Shown one piece after another: positions 1 through 9,411 of a stretch of 64,000 nucleotides of DNA. A program made the translations under genes and the position numbers. The DNA is taken from contig JAHIQD010000015.1 in assembly GCA_018902795.1 (NCBI GenBank), forward strand, positions 1 to 64,000, in the 5' to 3' direction. Each line of letters starts with the position of its first letter. Position 1 is the first letter of the stretch. This DNA comes from Bacteroidota bacterium. GTDB lineage: Bacteria; Bacteroidota; Bacteroidia; Flavobacteriales; Weeksellaceae. The notes beneath the pieces are model-generated. The model saw only the letters and a program-made list of their open reading frames with translations, did not search any database and was not told the origin of the DNA.

Positions 1-156
1 GGAGCAAAGTTTAATTAAATGCTTTTCTCTTTTCTAAATTTAAGATTTTTTCATTATATTTTATTATTACAAATCTAAAGGAACGGAGCTCTTTTTGTAA
101 GGAAGAATGACGCACAAAAAAGCGGGAGTGGAAGACGGAAACAGGCGCCCAAATCA

Positions 157-186
157 TTTGAATTCAGCTTAAAATATGTATTTTTG
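157..186 (+). promoter_or_regulatory. Bacteroidetes-type promoter of the asparaginase gene
   Basis: A TTTG at 157-160 and a TATTTTTG at 179-186 are 18 bp apart and match the Bacteroidetes -33 (TTTG) and -7 (TAnnTTTG) elements. Only 5 nt separate the -7 box from the ATG at 192, so transcription should begin at or within 1-2 nt of the start codon. Confidence 0.65.
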
Positions 187-191
187 AATTT

Positions 192-1211
192 ATGAAAAGA
201 AAAGTACTTCTCATCTATACCGGCGGAACCATCGGAATGGAAAAAGATTATGAAACCGGAAGTCTGCGTGCCTTCGACTTTGGAAACATTTTCCAGAAAC
301 TTCCTGAAATGAAACTGATCGAATGTGAAGTTTCTGTTCATTCTTTTCAGAAACCTCTGGATTCTTCAGATATGGGCCCGAAAGAATGGAAAATAATTGC
401 CCGATTAATTGGTGAAAATTATAATCTTTACGACGGTTTTGTCATTCTTCACGGGACCGATACCATGTCTTATACGGCTTCTGCATTGAGTTTCATGTTA
501 AAAAACCTCACAAAACCTGTGATTCTGACAGGCTCGCAATTACCGATTGGCGATTTGCGTACCGATGCGAAGGAAAATCTTTTGACGAGTTTGTATTATG
601 CGAGTCTTTACGAAAACGATGAAGCAGTAATTCAGGAAGTTGCGGTATATTTTGAATATAAATTACTGCGGGGAAACCGGACTTTGAAATATTCTGCGGA
701 ATATTTTGATGCTTATCAAACCCCGAATTATCCTGTTTTAGGACAATCTGGAGTTCATTTGAATATTGAAAAAGATTTTTTGTGGCGTTCAAAAACAGGA
801 CAGCAATTTGCAGTTGATACGCATATTTCCCAAAATGTGCTTTTCTGGCGTATTTTTCCGGGGATGCATCTGGAACATTTTTCTGAGATTCCCAACATGA
901 AAGTTTTAATTTTACAGGTTTTCGGATCGGGGACTATTTTTAATAGTAAAAAGACGCTTCACACCCTTCAAATGCTGAGGGATCAGGGTACTGAAATCGT
1001 AGTAGTTTCGCAATGTGTCTCAGGTGGAGTGTCATTCGGGAAATATTCAAACAGCAATGTTTTTACAAAAATTGGTGCGATTAGCGGGAATGATATGACG
1101 GCAGAAAGTGCTATTACCAAAGCGATGCATCTTCTTGACAATCCGAAATACGAAGGAAATTTTGCCGAGAATTTTGCTAAAAATTTATGCGGAGAAGTTT
1201 CAATACTATAA
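192..1211 (+). CDS. ansA: L-asparaginase, type I (cytosolic)
   Basis: Hydrolyses L-asparagine to aspartate and ammonia in the cytoplasm. The 339-residue protein has the family's hallmark motifs: TGGTIG at residues 10-15 with the nucleophilic threonine, HGTDTM at 87-92 with the Thr-Asp pair, and LTGSQLPIGDLRTDAKENL at 112-130 with the catalytic lysine. Length is normal for type I enzymes. There is no signal peptide, which argues against the periplasmic type II form. The ATG at 192 follows a consensus -7 box by only 5 nt, so the mRNA may be leaderless. It stands alone, followed by tRNA-Ser on the same strand. Confidence 0.95.
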   Translation: MKRKVLLIYTGGTIGMEKDYETGSLRAFDFGNIFQKLPEMKLIECEVSVHSFQKPLDSSDMGPKEWKIIARLIGENYNLYDGFVILHGTDTMSYTASALSFMLKNLTKPVILTGSQLPIGDLRTDAKENLLTSLYYASLYENDEAVIQEVAVYFEYKLLRGNRTLKYSAEYFDAYQTPNYPVLGQSGVHLNIEKDFLWRSKTGQQFAVDTHISQNVLFWRIFPGMHLEHFSEIPNMKVLILQVFGSGTIFNSKKTLHTLQMLRDQGTEIVVVSQCVSGGVSFGKYSNSNVFTKIGAISGNDMTAESAITKAMHLLDNPKYEGNFAENFAKNLCGEVSIL

Positions 1212-1236
1212 AATTTACATTTTTTTTAGATTGACC

Positions 1237-1267
1237 TTTTAAATCTCGTTTAAATAATCTATTTTTG
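1237..1267 (+). promoter_or_regulatory. Promoter of tRNA-Ser
   Basis: TATTTTTG at 1260-1267 is a perfect -7 box, preceded 19 bp upstream by a T-rich -33-like TTTT at 1237-1240. The tRNA begins 11 nt downstream, giving a very short 5' leader. Confidence 0.55.
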
Positions 1268-1278
1268 CAATCCTAATT

Positions 1279-1365
1279 AGAGAGGTGTCCGAGTGGTTGA
1301 AGGAGCTAGCCTGGAAAGCTAGTATACGGGTAACTGTATCGTGGGTTCGAATCCCATCCTCTCTG
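1279..1365 (+). tRNA. tRNA-Ser (GGA)
   Basis: An 87-nt class II tRNA. The acceptor arm pairs AGAGAGG (1279-1285) with CCTCTCT (1358-1364), with discriminator G at 1365. The anticodon loop CTGGAAA gives anticodon GGA. The long variable arm expected of serine tRNA and the T-loop GGTTCGAATCC are present. The 3' CCA is not encoded. Confidence 0.95.
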
Positions 1366-1367
1366 CA

Positions 1368-1400
1368 AAAATCTTTGAAGTTTTCTTCAAAGATTTTTTT
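1368..1400 (+). terminator. Rho-independent terminator after tRNA-Ser
   Basis: AATCTTTGAAG and CTTCAAAGATT form an 11-bp stem with a TTTT loop, followed by a T run. It ends at the stop codon of the convergent FAD oxidoreductase gene and could act in both directions. Confidence 0.8.
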
Positions 1401-2431
1401 TATTTATTATATCTCTTCAAATCTACTTCAGGCATCAGGGATCTTCCGTTTTCGATATGCTCGTAAAGTTCCTTTGAAAAATAACAGCCATTCAAAATTC
1501 CACGCGCTCCCAGACCATTATAAACGTAAAAATTCTGATGTTCAGGATGATTTCCTAAAATTGGTCTTCTATCTTTTACCGTCGGTCTGAAACCATAATT
1601 TACTTCTACCACCTCAAAATCGTGAGGATAAAATTCAGTAAGACCTGTTATCAATTCTTCTGTTTTAAATTCATCAATTTCTTCAGGCCTTTCGTTGGGA
1701 TCATAAGTGCCGCCATAATAATATATTTCATTATTCAGAGGGAAAAGAAAATGCTTTTTTTTAAGGGTATACTGATGATTAAACTGCTCAGAAAGTTTCA
1801 CTTTTATATGATGTCCTTTGTTTGGAATAATAGGAATATCTTTAAAATATGGATTGTGTTTTACACCTATTCCTTCACAGAAAACAATGTTTTTAAAATG
1901 AAAATCTTTGTAGGTATTTGGCGCCAGCAGAGAATAGTCAAATCTTTCCTCAACTAATAAGCGGTTCTCCTTAAAATAGTCATTAAAGTCTTTAAAAAAC
2001 CCGTCTACATTCAGTCTAGCGGATTTGTTCACCGAACCTGTTCCGTATAGATTTTTGATGGTTTCCAGCGTCTCGAATGCAGGGTTCAGGAATGGTTTCA
2101 GTTCATCCGTTTCACATTTGCTAATCCAGAGTGCTTTTTCCTGCTCATCATGAAAAATGCGGCGGATATTTTCTTCAATCAAATAATTGGTACCGGTATA
2201 CTTTTCAATTTCATTAAGTGTTACGTGCAGAAAATCTATCTGTTCCTTAGCAAGCCAAAAGGTGGTAAATTTCTTTAAAACCAACGGATTAATGATTCCT
2301 GCTGAAACCTGTGAAGCGCTTTTTCGGCCTTCTGAGAATATGGCAAAAGATTTCCTATTATGTATTAACTGATGGGCAAAAAACAACGCCGCATACCCGT
2401 CACCAACAATGATATAATCTACATTTTTCAT
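1400..2431 (-). CDS. FAD-dependent oxidoreductase, DAO family
   Basis: A 343-residue flavoprotein of the glycine/D-amino acid oxidase (DAO) superfamily. A Rossmann dinucleotide-binding motif sits at the very N-terminus (YIIVGDGYAALFFAHQL), followed by SAGIINPLVLKKF, a typical FAD-contact segment. The C-terminal part has YGFRPTVKDRRPILGNHP and the FAD-proximal NGLGARGILNGCYFS. There is no signal peptide, so it is cytoplasmic. The substrate cannot be read from the sequence. The proteins resemble MnmC-like and ThiO-like oxidases, but no methyltransferase part is present. It lies downstream of the gldKLMN terminator and is probably transcribed separately. Confidence 0.8.
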   Translation of the reverse strand: MKNVDYIIVGDGYAALFFAHQLIHNRKSFAIFSEGRKSASQVSAGIINPLVLKKFTTFWLAKEQIDFLHVTLNEIEKYTGTNYLIEENIRRIFHDEQEKALWISKCETDELKPFLNPAFETLETIKNLYGTGSVNKSARLNVDGFFKDFNDYFKENRLLVEERFDYSLLAPNTYKDFHFKNIVFCEGIGVKHNPYFKDIPIIPNKGHHIKVKLSEQFNHQYTLKKKHFLFPLNNEIYYYGGTYDPNERPEEIDEFKTEELITGLTEFYPHDFEVVEVNYGFRPTVKDRRPILGNHPEHQNFYVYNGLGARGILNGCYFSKELYEHIENGRSLMPEVDLKRYNK

Positions 2432-2455
2432 TCTTAATATCGCTTAGGAATTCAT

Positions 2456-2486
2456 AAAAAAAACCTGAGTAAAGGTACTCAGGTTT
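2456..2486 (-). terminator. Terminator of the gldKLMN cluster
   Basis: AACCTGAGTA/TACTCAGGTT (10 bp, 4-nt loop) is followed on the minus strand by a run of eight T. It lies 23 nt past the gldN stop codon. Confidence 0.9.
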
Positions 2487-2508
2487 TGTGGTATTTTCAA
2501 GCAGAATT

Positions 2509-3588
2509 TTAATAATTCCACATATCGTTTTCCATTTGAAGGATCTGTCCTTTGATTCTTTCGCTTTCTTCAAGCTGAGCATCAGCGTCACGCGGGATAT
2601 AATCTTTAATAACTCCGTTTCCTAATCCGTTATCAGATTTATAAATTACTGTAGAAAATCTTCTCGCATTTAAGATATCATCAAAAGTAATGTCAGAAGC
2701 AAGGTTTTTGCTGTTAAAAACTATAGAATTTGCTAAAACTTCTCTTGCGTCCGGATAATAAACCCAGAACAAGTCAATCAGCTCATCTTTGGAAGCTAAA
2801 GGCTGTCCGTCAGGTCCGAACTGACCCATTGTGGAAGGGTCCTGTCCCATCGCGGCAATACCCAACAGTCTGTACTTCATCTGGCTGTCTCTTCTGTCAA
2901 TATACCACATTCCTTTAATTTTCAAAACTTTCACATTTTCAGTTTTGGTTTCATAAACGTTGGTAAATTCTTTCTTTTCAGCTTCCGTTAATTTTCCGGT
3001 TTCGTTAAGACGGTCAATTCCAGCATCACTCATGACTGAGTTTTTGATTCTGGACTGAATCGCGTCAGGACTCAGCCTTGTCTGGAACATTTCATCATCA
3101 TATACTTCCTTGATTCTGCCGTCATTAATAGCATCAAAAAGAATCTGGTATAAAGATTTGTTCTGAGAAACAAGTCCGTCTTCATTATGATAAAAAGGTT
3201 GGTTCAGTTTATCATTCATATCGATGATCTCCCAAACTACCATACTTTTCAAAATGTCCTTATCTTCAATAAAACCATATTTCAAAGGTGTAACTTTATT
3301 GGAAACCATTGAATCCCCTTTCTTGATCAACCCAAGTTCTCTGTATTTTCTGAAAGACTCAGGCGACTTTGCATTTAGTATAGACATTGAAGTAATCGGA
3401 GTATCATCAACCACTGCACCGGCAGAAGGTGTTTCAACAACAGGTGCTTCAACTATAGGAGCTTCTTCCACTGGCTTGGCCACTTTCGTGGTTTTTGCCT
3501 TGGCTTTTTTCTTGGTTGTTTTCTTTTTCGTCTGAGCCTGAACAGACAGGAAACTCAACGCAAGAAATAAAAATATGAACTTTCTCAT
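2509..3588 (-). CDS. gldN: Gliding motility / type IX secretion protein GldN
   Basis: Periplasmic component of the type IX secretion system; with GldK it forms the ring under the outer membrane that connects to the GldLM motor. A signal peptide (MRKFIFLFLALSFLSVQAQ) is followed by a low-complexity Lys/Thr/Ala and Pro/Val/Glu linker (about residues 20-62). The GldN domain follows, with WEIIDMNDKLNQPFY and KIKGMWYIDRRDSQMKYRLL. At 359 residues it is longer than many GldN proteins because of the linker. It is the last gene of gldK-L-M-N, 50 nt after gldM, and a strong terminator follows. Its position after gldM makes the assignment firm. Confidence 0.95.
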   Translation of the reverse strand: MRKFIFLFLALSFLSVQAQTKKKTTKKKAKAKTTKVAKPVEEAPIVEAPVVETPSAGAVVDDTPITSMSILNAKSPESFRKYRELGLIKKGDSMVSNKVTPLKYGFIEDKDILKSMVVWEIIDMNDKLNQPFYHNEDGLVSQNKSLYQILFDAINDGRIKEVYDDEMFQTRLSPDAIQSRIKNSVMSDAGIDRLNETGKLTEAEKKEFTNVYETKTENVKVLKIKGMWYIDRRDSQMKYRLLGIAAMGQDPSTMGQFGPDGQPLASKDELIDLFWVYYPDAREVLANSIVFNSKNLASDITFDDILNARRFSTVIYKSDNGLGNGVIKDYIPRDADAQLEESERIKGQILQMENDMWNY

Positions 3589-3638
3589 TATAAAATTTTT
3601 ATACTAATGACAGATAAAATATCAAATCAATAACGTAA

Positions 3639-5204
3639 TTATTGTACGTTTATTACAACCGGCGGAATTTGTTTTAATGTCTGTCCGCCAAGTCCCGTTG
3701 CAGTTGCCTGGATATTGTATATGTATGCAATATCTCCGGATCTTAAGCTTTTGGTTAAAGCTGCTACCGAACTCATTGAGTTTCCGGAAACCATCATACC
3801 CGCTTTTCCTTGAACTTTAAACATGAAACTGTTTACAGTAAAGCTTACAGGGAAGTCGAAATCCGGCATATCCACAGAAACGTGCTGATTAGCAATTGAA
3901 CTTGCAGGCATTGACACCACTGATTTTCCTTGGATTTCCCCAACCGGTGGCGGAACATTTTTAATTCTAAAATCAAAGGCCTGAGAAATTACTCCTCCTT
4001 TTGGATCTCTACCTGAGATCGTAAGTTTTACTGTGGAACCTCCACCAGGAGTAACAATCCATTTACCACCACTACCGCTGACCGAAGCTCCCGCAGCTGA
4101 AAGTGAAATACCTGACATGTCCGCTCCTAAGATTGAACCAGAGATCGGGTTAGGTAATCCACGGTATAAAACGTTCATTTTATCCGCAGTTACAATTGCG
4201 CCTTTCTGAGCTTTAAGTTCCTGTGCACCTGCAATTACTTTGTAAGTATGATCGTAAGGCAATGAAATAACTTTACCGTTTACATCAGTGAAGGAAATTG
4301 TTCCGGAGAATTTATGATCACCCAACGCACTTGAATTAAGGTTTGTAGTTCCCTGTCCGTTTTGTACAGATAAGCCAGGCATTGATAATCCCGGAACACT
4401 GCTGGAATAATTACCAATAGCAACGGAAGCCGGAGCTGATTCTCCCTGAATTACAGTAGTAGGAGCTGATACAATTGCCTGATAAGCATCAAACTTAATA
4501 TCTGCATCTACTTTTTCCTGAAGCATAGTCATTAAAACATCAGACTGCAGATTTCTTGCTTCCGACTGCATAACTTCTAAATTGGAAAGCGCTGCAATAA
4601 GAGGCTGTCCGTAGAATTTATACTGCAACCAATTTTTCCCGTTTCTTGTTTCCTTGTTGGGAAATTCTGTTACCAGAGTTTTATTTGCTCTGTCAACAAC
4701 CGGTTTCATATCTGAAGCAGAAGCGAAAGTTTGGGTAATGTATGATTTCAAAACTTCAACTTTGGCTTTCAAGTCTGTTGCATTTTTTGAAGGAACTGTT
4801 TCACTTCCATTAAAAAATAAGGAAGAAGCTGGTTCTGTATTGTTTAATGCAGTAAAATTATCGTCTACACTGACATTGCTGTCATAACCCGATTCCGACT
4901 TCAATTTCGTTTTCAAGCCTTCAATAAAGGTAACCAAATCATTAGTTTTAGCTTCTAAAGCACGATAATCTGCTAACGGTTTAGCGTAAGTTTCGGGTGT
5001 ATTAGCAGCTTTTGCCTCTAATGTTTTCTTGAAAATCTTATCGTTTTTTTCTTCCACTAAACCTCTCGTTTCGGTTAGCGTCTGATTTGTATCATTATAT
5101 GACCTAATGATTTCCTGATCGATCTGCATTGCAAGCATTGCAATGAAAACCAGATACATCAAGTTGATCATCTTCTGACGAGGCGTCTGTTTTCCTTGTG
5201 CCAT
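3639..5204 (-). CDS. gldM: Type IX secretion motor protein GldM
   Basis: Inner-membrane anchored, largely periplasmic partner of GldL in the proton-driven type IX secretion motor. At 521 residues it has the usual family length. It starts MAQGKQTPRQKMINLMYLV with one N-terminal transmembrane helix (about 12-30). A helical region follows, and then several beta-rich periplasmic domains from about residue 215 to the C-terminus. These include the Gly/Ser-rich segment around 370-395 and the segment ending in TLKQIPPVVINVQ. The gap to gldL is 53 nt and to gldN 50 nt, so the genes are probably co-transcribed. Confidence 0.97.
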   Translation of the reverse strand: MAQGKQTPRQKMINLMYLVFIAMLAMQIDQEIIRSYNDTNQTLTETRGLVEEKNDKIFKKTLEAKAANTPETYAKPLADYRALEAKTNDLVTFIEGLKTKLKSESGYDSNVSVDDNFTALNNTEPASSLFFNGSETVPSKNATDLKAKVEVLKSYITQTFASASDMKPVVDRANKTLVTEFPNKETRNGKNWLQYKFYGQPLIAALSNLEVMQSEARNLQSDVLMTMLQEKVDADIKFDAYQAIVSAPTTVIQGESAPASVAIGNYSSSVPGLSMPGLSVQNGQGTTNLNSSALGDHKFSGTISFTDVNGKVISLPYDHTYKVIAGAQELKAQKGAIVTADKMNVLYRGLPNPISGSILGADMSGISLSAAGASVSGSGGKWIVTPGGGSTVKLTISGRDPKGGVISQAFDFRIKNVPPPVGEIQGKSVVSMPASSIANQHVSVDMPDFDFPVSFTVNSFMFKVQGKAGMMVSGNSMSSVAALTKSLRSGDIAYIYNIQATATGLGGQTLKQIPPVVINVQ

Positions 5205-5257
5205 TTTTAGTAAATTTTGTTAATAATTTTAAATTTTAATTATAAATGGTTAGAAAA

Positions 5258-5944
5258 CTATGATTTCATTGCGCTAAGCATTCCGCCGTAAACTCTGTTA
5301 AGATTATTTAGGTTAGAAGTCAGTCCTGATAATTCTTCGTTGAATTTTTCTGAATGAGCAGCAGATTTCATCATATCCTCAACATACTTTTTGCTGTATT
5401 CAGATTGTGTTTTACCATGCTCTAACTGAAGTGCATACAAAGCATTCATGCTTTCCAAGTGACTTGAAGCTAGAGTTAACTGGTCGTTATATTTTTGTGT
5501 AGCACCTGTAACGTCTACTGTTTTATTAATTTGATCTACTGAATTAGAAAAATTATCGATACCAGTTCTTAATCTTTCGAATAAGCTAACATCCAACTTT
5601 GCATCTTCAAGCATTTTGTCCAATTTATCAGATAAAGAAGTTTCAAGTTCTTTTACTTCTGCTGACTTAATACCTAAACTTGAGTGAACTGGATTTGGAT
5701 TTGCGTTTCTATCTAATAGTTCTGGGTAAACATTTTCCCACGCGTAAGATTCTTCAGTTTTTGGTGCATCGAATGCGAAAATAATAAAAATAATAGCTTC
5801 AGTAATCAAACCAATTGATAGCGTTACGTTTCCGGTAAGCGGACCGATACTGAAGTGAGTAAGCTTAAATAAAGCTCCAATGATTACGATTGCGGCTCCT
5901 ATTGAATAGATGAAGTTATATGTAGCCTCCTTAGTTTTAAACAT
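5258..5944 (-). CDS. gldL: Type IX secretion motor protein GldL
   Basis: Cytoplasmic-membrane rotor/stator subunit that couples proton flow to GldM. The 228-residue protein has two transmembrane helices (about 11-29 and 40-58). The second carries a glutamate at residue 49 (IGLITEAIIFIIF), at the position of the membrane-buried acidic residue needed for energy coupling in this family. The rest is a cytoplasmic helical tail with coiled-coil character (LSDKLDKMLEDAKLDVSLFERL and later segments). It lies between gldK (58 nt upstream) and gldM. Confidence 0.96.
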   Translation of the reverse strand: MFKTKEATYNFIYSIGAAIVIIGALFKLTHFSIGPLTGNVTLSIGLITEAIIFIIFAFDAPKTEESYAWENVYPELLDRNANPNPVHSSLGIKSAEVKELETSLSDKLDKMLEDAKLDVSLFERLRTGIDNFSNSVDQINKTVDVTGATQKYNDQLTLASSHLESMNALYALQLEHGKTQSEYSKKYVEDMMKSAAHSEKFNEELSGLTSNLNNLNRVYGGMLSAMKS

Positions 5945-6002
5945 GTTATTCGAATTTTTAGTAGTTAATAATTATTATTTGTTTTTGTTTTTTCTTAAAC
6001 TT

Positions 6003-7418
6003 TTAGTTTGTTCTTTTTTTGAATTTTGCTGTTCCTTCCGGAATATCCTGTACTGTTCTGAAACCGATATAACTTCTTGCGGAATCTTTCATTTCATAAT
6101 CTCTTGCTCCCGTCATCAATAAATATCCTACATCTTTCCATGATCCTCCTCTTACCGTTTTTCTTGGCTCCTTATAAGCTTGATTAGACAAATATGGATT
6201 TAAAGTAGAAGCAAACTGATAAGTGGAGTTATTGTAAGGAGATTCTGTCCATTCAGCAGCATTTCCTGCCATATCAAACAAACCAAATCCGTTTTTAGGA
6301 AATTTCTTCACCGGTGCTGTGTAGGTGTAGGTTCCTTTCTTTTCATCCTCAATATAATTACCACGTTTTGGTTTAAAGTTCGCTAAATAGCAACCTCGGT
6401 CATCCTGTAAGTAAGGTCCGCCCCAAGGATACGTAGCATTTTCTTTACCTCCTCTTGCAGCATATTCCCATTCTGCTTCAGTAGGAAGACGGAATGCCAT
6501 TGGTTTTTGCTTTTTCTTTTTAAGGGACTCGTTGTAATCTGATTTTAATTTAGATTTAAAATTACAATAAGCTCTTGCCTGATCCCATGTTACTCCTACA
6601 ACAGGATAACTTTTATAGGCAGTGTGCCAAAAATACCCATCATAAAGAGGTTCGTTGTAAGCATAATTGAAATCCTTGATCCAAACCGTAGTATCGGGAT
6701 AAACCGCAATACTTTCTTTCTTTAAATATTTTGTACCTCTTGATTTGTCTTTAACAGCTGATTCAATATCTTCCCAGTTATAAGCATAAAGCAGTTTTCT
6801 GGTATCCAATATTCTTTCATTATTTATTCTTTGCGCAGGCGGAATATACATAGTTTCCAGTACTTCAGCATATTGGGCATCCGGATAATCGGAAGTTTTC
6901 CAACGGAGCGGAACGGACCAGTCTAATTTTTTAGATTCGTCATAGCCTTCTCTTCCACCCTGAGATTCCATGAACTCCTGATATGCATTTTTTGTATCAC
7001 CAGCCTTTTTCGATGCATAGGCAAAATCTCCTATAGATGCTCCGTTTCCAGTAGAACCGCCATCTCCAGCAGCTTCAGCCAATAATGAACGGGCAACAGA
7101 ATCTCTTACATAATTAATAAAAACTCTGTATTCTGCATTTGTAATTTCGGTTTCATCCATAAAAAAGGAAGAAACTGTAACGGTTTTCAAGTTTGCTTTT
7201 TCAGGGGTATTGGTAAAATCCTGGTCGGCTAAACCCATAACATATGAACCTGCAGGAATTGAAACCATTCCGTAAGGTCTTTGAGCGACGAAGGATTTTG
7301 ATTTACCTTTAGGTACTAATTCTCCTTTTTGTCCGGGCTTTCCTGCTGATGATCCTCCTCCTTTAGAACAAGAGATTATGACAGACGCTGATAATAATAT
7401 AAGAAATATTCTTTTCAT
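6003..7418 (-). CDS. gldK: Gliding motility lipoprotein GldK
   Basis: Outer-membrane lipoprotein of the type IX secretion ring (PorK equivalent). The signal peptide ends in VIISC with the lipidated Cys17. The body is a formylglycine-generating-enzyme-like (sulfatase-modifying factor) fold: GSYVMG and TEITNAEYRVFI near the N-terminus, FRLPTEAEWEYAARGG in the middle, and NGFGLFDMAGNAAEWTESP then RGGSWKDVG near the C-terminus. The family uses this fold structurally; catalytic activity is not expected. Length is 471 residues. It is the first gene of gldKLMN. A TATATTTA at 7448-7441 is a weak candidate -7 box. Confidence 0.96.
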   Translation of the reverse strand: MKRIFLILLSASVIISCSKGGGSSAGKPGQKGELVPKGKSKSFVAQRPYGMVSIPAGSYVMGLADQDFTNTPEKANLKTVTVSSFFMDETEITNAEYRVFINYVRDSVARSLLAEAAGDGGSTGNGASIGDFAYASKKAGDTKNAYQEFMESQGGREGYDESKKLDWSVPLRWKTSDYPDAQYAEVLETMYIPPAQRINNERILDTRKLLYAYNWEDIESAVKDKSRGTKYLKKESIAVYPDTTVWIKDFNYAYNEPLYDGYFWHTAYKSYPVVGVTWDQARAYCNFKSKLKSDYNESLKKKKQKPMAFRLPTEAEWEYAARGGKENATYPWGGPYLQDDRGCYLANFKPKRGNYIEDEKKGTYTYTAPVKKFPKNGFGLFDMAGNAAEWTESPYNNSTYQFASTLNPYLSNQAYKEPRKTVRGGSWKDVGYLLMTGARDYEMKDSARSYIGFRTVQDIPEGTAKFKKRTN

Positions 7419-7458
7419 GCTATTTTTTGAAATTAAGCGGTAAATATATAATTTTTTG

Positions 7459-7497
7459 GAAAAACAATTGCGTTTTTTTTTGAAAAACGTAAAATTG
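7459..7497 (-). terminator. Terminator of glmS
   Basis: On the minus strand CAATT plus CGTTTTT pairs with AAAAACG plus AATTG across an A-rich loop, followed by five T. It separates the glmS operon from gldK, which therefore needs its own promoter. Confidence 0.7.
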
Positions 7498-7529
7498 CTT
7501 GGATTATTTTATATGAATTAACATTTCTT

Positions 7530-9383
7530 TTATTCGACAGTTACAGATTTTGCCAGATTTCTAGGCTGATCAACATTTGCACCCCGGTAAACTGCAATAT
7601 AATATGCCAAAAGCTGCAACGGTACAGAGGCTATTATCGGAGAGAAACATTCTGAGGTTTCCGGAAATTCAATTACATAATCTGCCATTGAAGAAACCTG
7701 AGTATCACCTTTATTCACCAATGCAATTACTTTTCCTTTCCGGGCTTTAATTTCCTGAACGTTACTTACAATTTTATCATAATGTCCCTGTTTAGGAGCA
7801 ATAATAACAATCGGCATGTTTTCATCGATAAGTGCAATCGGGCCGTGTTTCATTTCTGCAGCAGGATAACCTTCGGCGTGAATATATGAAATCTCTTTAA
7901 GCTTTAATGCTCCTTCCAACGCTGCCGGGAAATTATATCCTCTACCTAAATAAAGGAAATTCTGAGCGTCAACAAAATTCTTAGCGATTTCTTTGGTAAT
8001 TTCGTGGGTAGTTTCCAGAACTTCCTCCACTTTTTTCGGAAGTGCATCGAGTTCAGTAATTAACCTCATAAATTCCTGATTGCTCAAATGACCTCTGTGC
8101 TTGCCTAATTTCAATGCAATTAAAGAAAGAATGGTCAGCTGAGCGGTAAATGCTTTTGTTGAGGCAACCCCAATTTCAGGACCGGCGTGAGTATAAGACC
8201 CTGCATCAGTAATTCTTGCAATTGAAGAATCCACAACATTACAAATCCCGTAAATAAAAGCTCCTTTTTCTCTCGCCATTTTTATTGCGGCCATAGTGTC
8301 TGCCGTTTCTCCTGACTGTGAAATTGCGATTACCACGTCTTTTTCAGTAATAATAGGATTTCTGTAACGGAATTCTGAAGCGTATTCAACTTCCACAGGG
8401 ATTCTTGCAAATTCTTCAATAAGATATTCCCCAATTAATCCGGCATGCCAAGAAGTTCCGCATGCAATAATTGTAATTTTCTGTGCCTGGCTGATTCTGT
8501 CCAAATGATCCCAGATTCCAGCCATTTTGATGATACCTTCTTCCACCAGTAATCTCCCTCTCAGTGTATCGTGGATTGATTTTGGCTGTTCGAAAATTTC
8601 TTTAAGCATAAAGTGTTCGTAGCCTCCTTTTTCAATTTGCTCGAGACTTAATTTCAGCTCCTGAATTTCTGGAATCACTTTTTCGTTATCTTTAATGTTT
8701 CTGATATCAACTCCATTTTCCAGTGAAATTGTTGCCATATGACCTTCTTCGAGGTAAACCGCTTCTTTGGTAAATTCAACAAAAGGTGACGCATCAGAAG
8801 CAATGAAATACTCTTTATCACCAAGACCAATTGCAAGCGGGGAACCTAATCTTGCTACTACCAGCAATCCTGGAAAATCTTCATGCATCACTGTTATTGC
8901 ATACGCCCCATACACTTCATTCAATGCAAAACGCACTGCTGCAGGAAAATCTATTTCAGCATTGGTATCCATGAAAAACTGAATGAGATTTACCAAAACT
9001 TCGGTATCGGTTTCCGAATGAAAGGTGAAGCCTTTATCAGTAAGCATAATTTTGATGGTATCATAATTTTCAATGATTCCATTATGCACCAAAGCAATTT
9101 TACCGTTGTTTGAAATATGTGGATGAGAATTTCTGTCACTCGGTACACCATGTGTTGCCCATCTGGTATGTCCCATTCCTACATGAGCTTTACCTATAAG
9201 ATTTTCAGAAATAGCAACTAAATCGTCAACCTTACCTTTTGTTTTTGCTACATCAAAATGCAGATTCTCATTCTCTAAAACAATTCCCGCACTATCGTAA
9301 CCTCTGTACTCTAATCTTCGAAGGCCGTTAATTACTACTTCATATGCATCCTGAAAACCAGTATATCCTACAATACCACACAT
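7530..9383 (-). CDS. glmS: Glutamine-fructose-6-phosphate aminotransferase (isomerizing)
   Basis: Makes glucosamine-6-phosphate from fructose-6-phosphate and glutamine, the first step towards UDP-GlcNAc for peptidoglycan and LPS. The N-terminal MCGIVGY exposes catalytic Cys2 once Met is removed; the glutaminase domain spans about residues 1-220 (RRLEYRGYDSAGI, GHTRWATHG). Two SIS isomerase domains follow (IACGTSWHAG, ISQSGETADT, LGRGYNFPAALEGALKLKEI), and the protein ends in the typical LAKSVTVE. Length is the standard 617. It is the last gene of a minus-strand run, 28 nt after the DUF4270 gene. Confidence 0.98.
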   Translation of the reverse strand: MCGIVGYTGFQDAYEVVINGLRRLEYRGYDSAGIVLENENLHFDVAKTKGKVDDLVAISENLIGKAHVGMGHTRWATHGVPSDRNSHPHISNNGKIALVHNGIIENYDTIKIMLTDKGFTFHSETDTEVLVNLIQFFMDTNAEIDFPAAVRFALNEVYGAYAITVMHEDFPGLLVVARLGSPLAIGLGDKEYFIASDASPFVEFTKEAVYLEEGHMATISLENGVDIRNIKDNEKVIPEIQELKLSLEQIEKGGYEHFMLKEIFEQPKSIHDTLRGRLLVEEGIIKMAGIWDHLDRISQAQKITIIACGTSWHAGLIGEYLIEEFARIPVEVEYASEFRYRNPIITEKDVVIAISQSGETADTMAAIKMAREKGAFIYGICNVVDSSIARITDAGSYTHAGPEIGVASTKAFTAQLTILSLIALKLGKHRGHLSNQEFMRLITELDALPKKVEEVLETTHEITKEIAKNFVDAQNFLYLGRGYNFPAALEGALKLKEISYIHAEGYPAAEMKHGPIALIDENMPIVIIAPKQGHYDKIVSNVQEIKARKGKVIALVNKGDTQVSSMADYVIEFPETSECFSPIIASVPLQLLAYYIAVYRGANVDQPRNLAKSVTVE

Positions 9384-9411
9384 ATATTACTTATTTTTTT
9401 ATTCTTAAAAT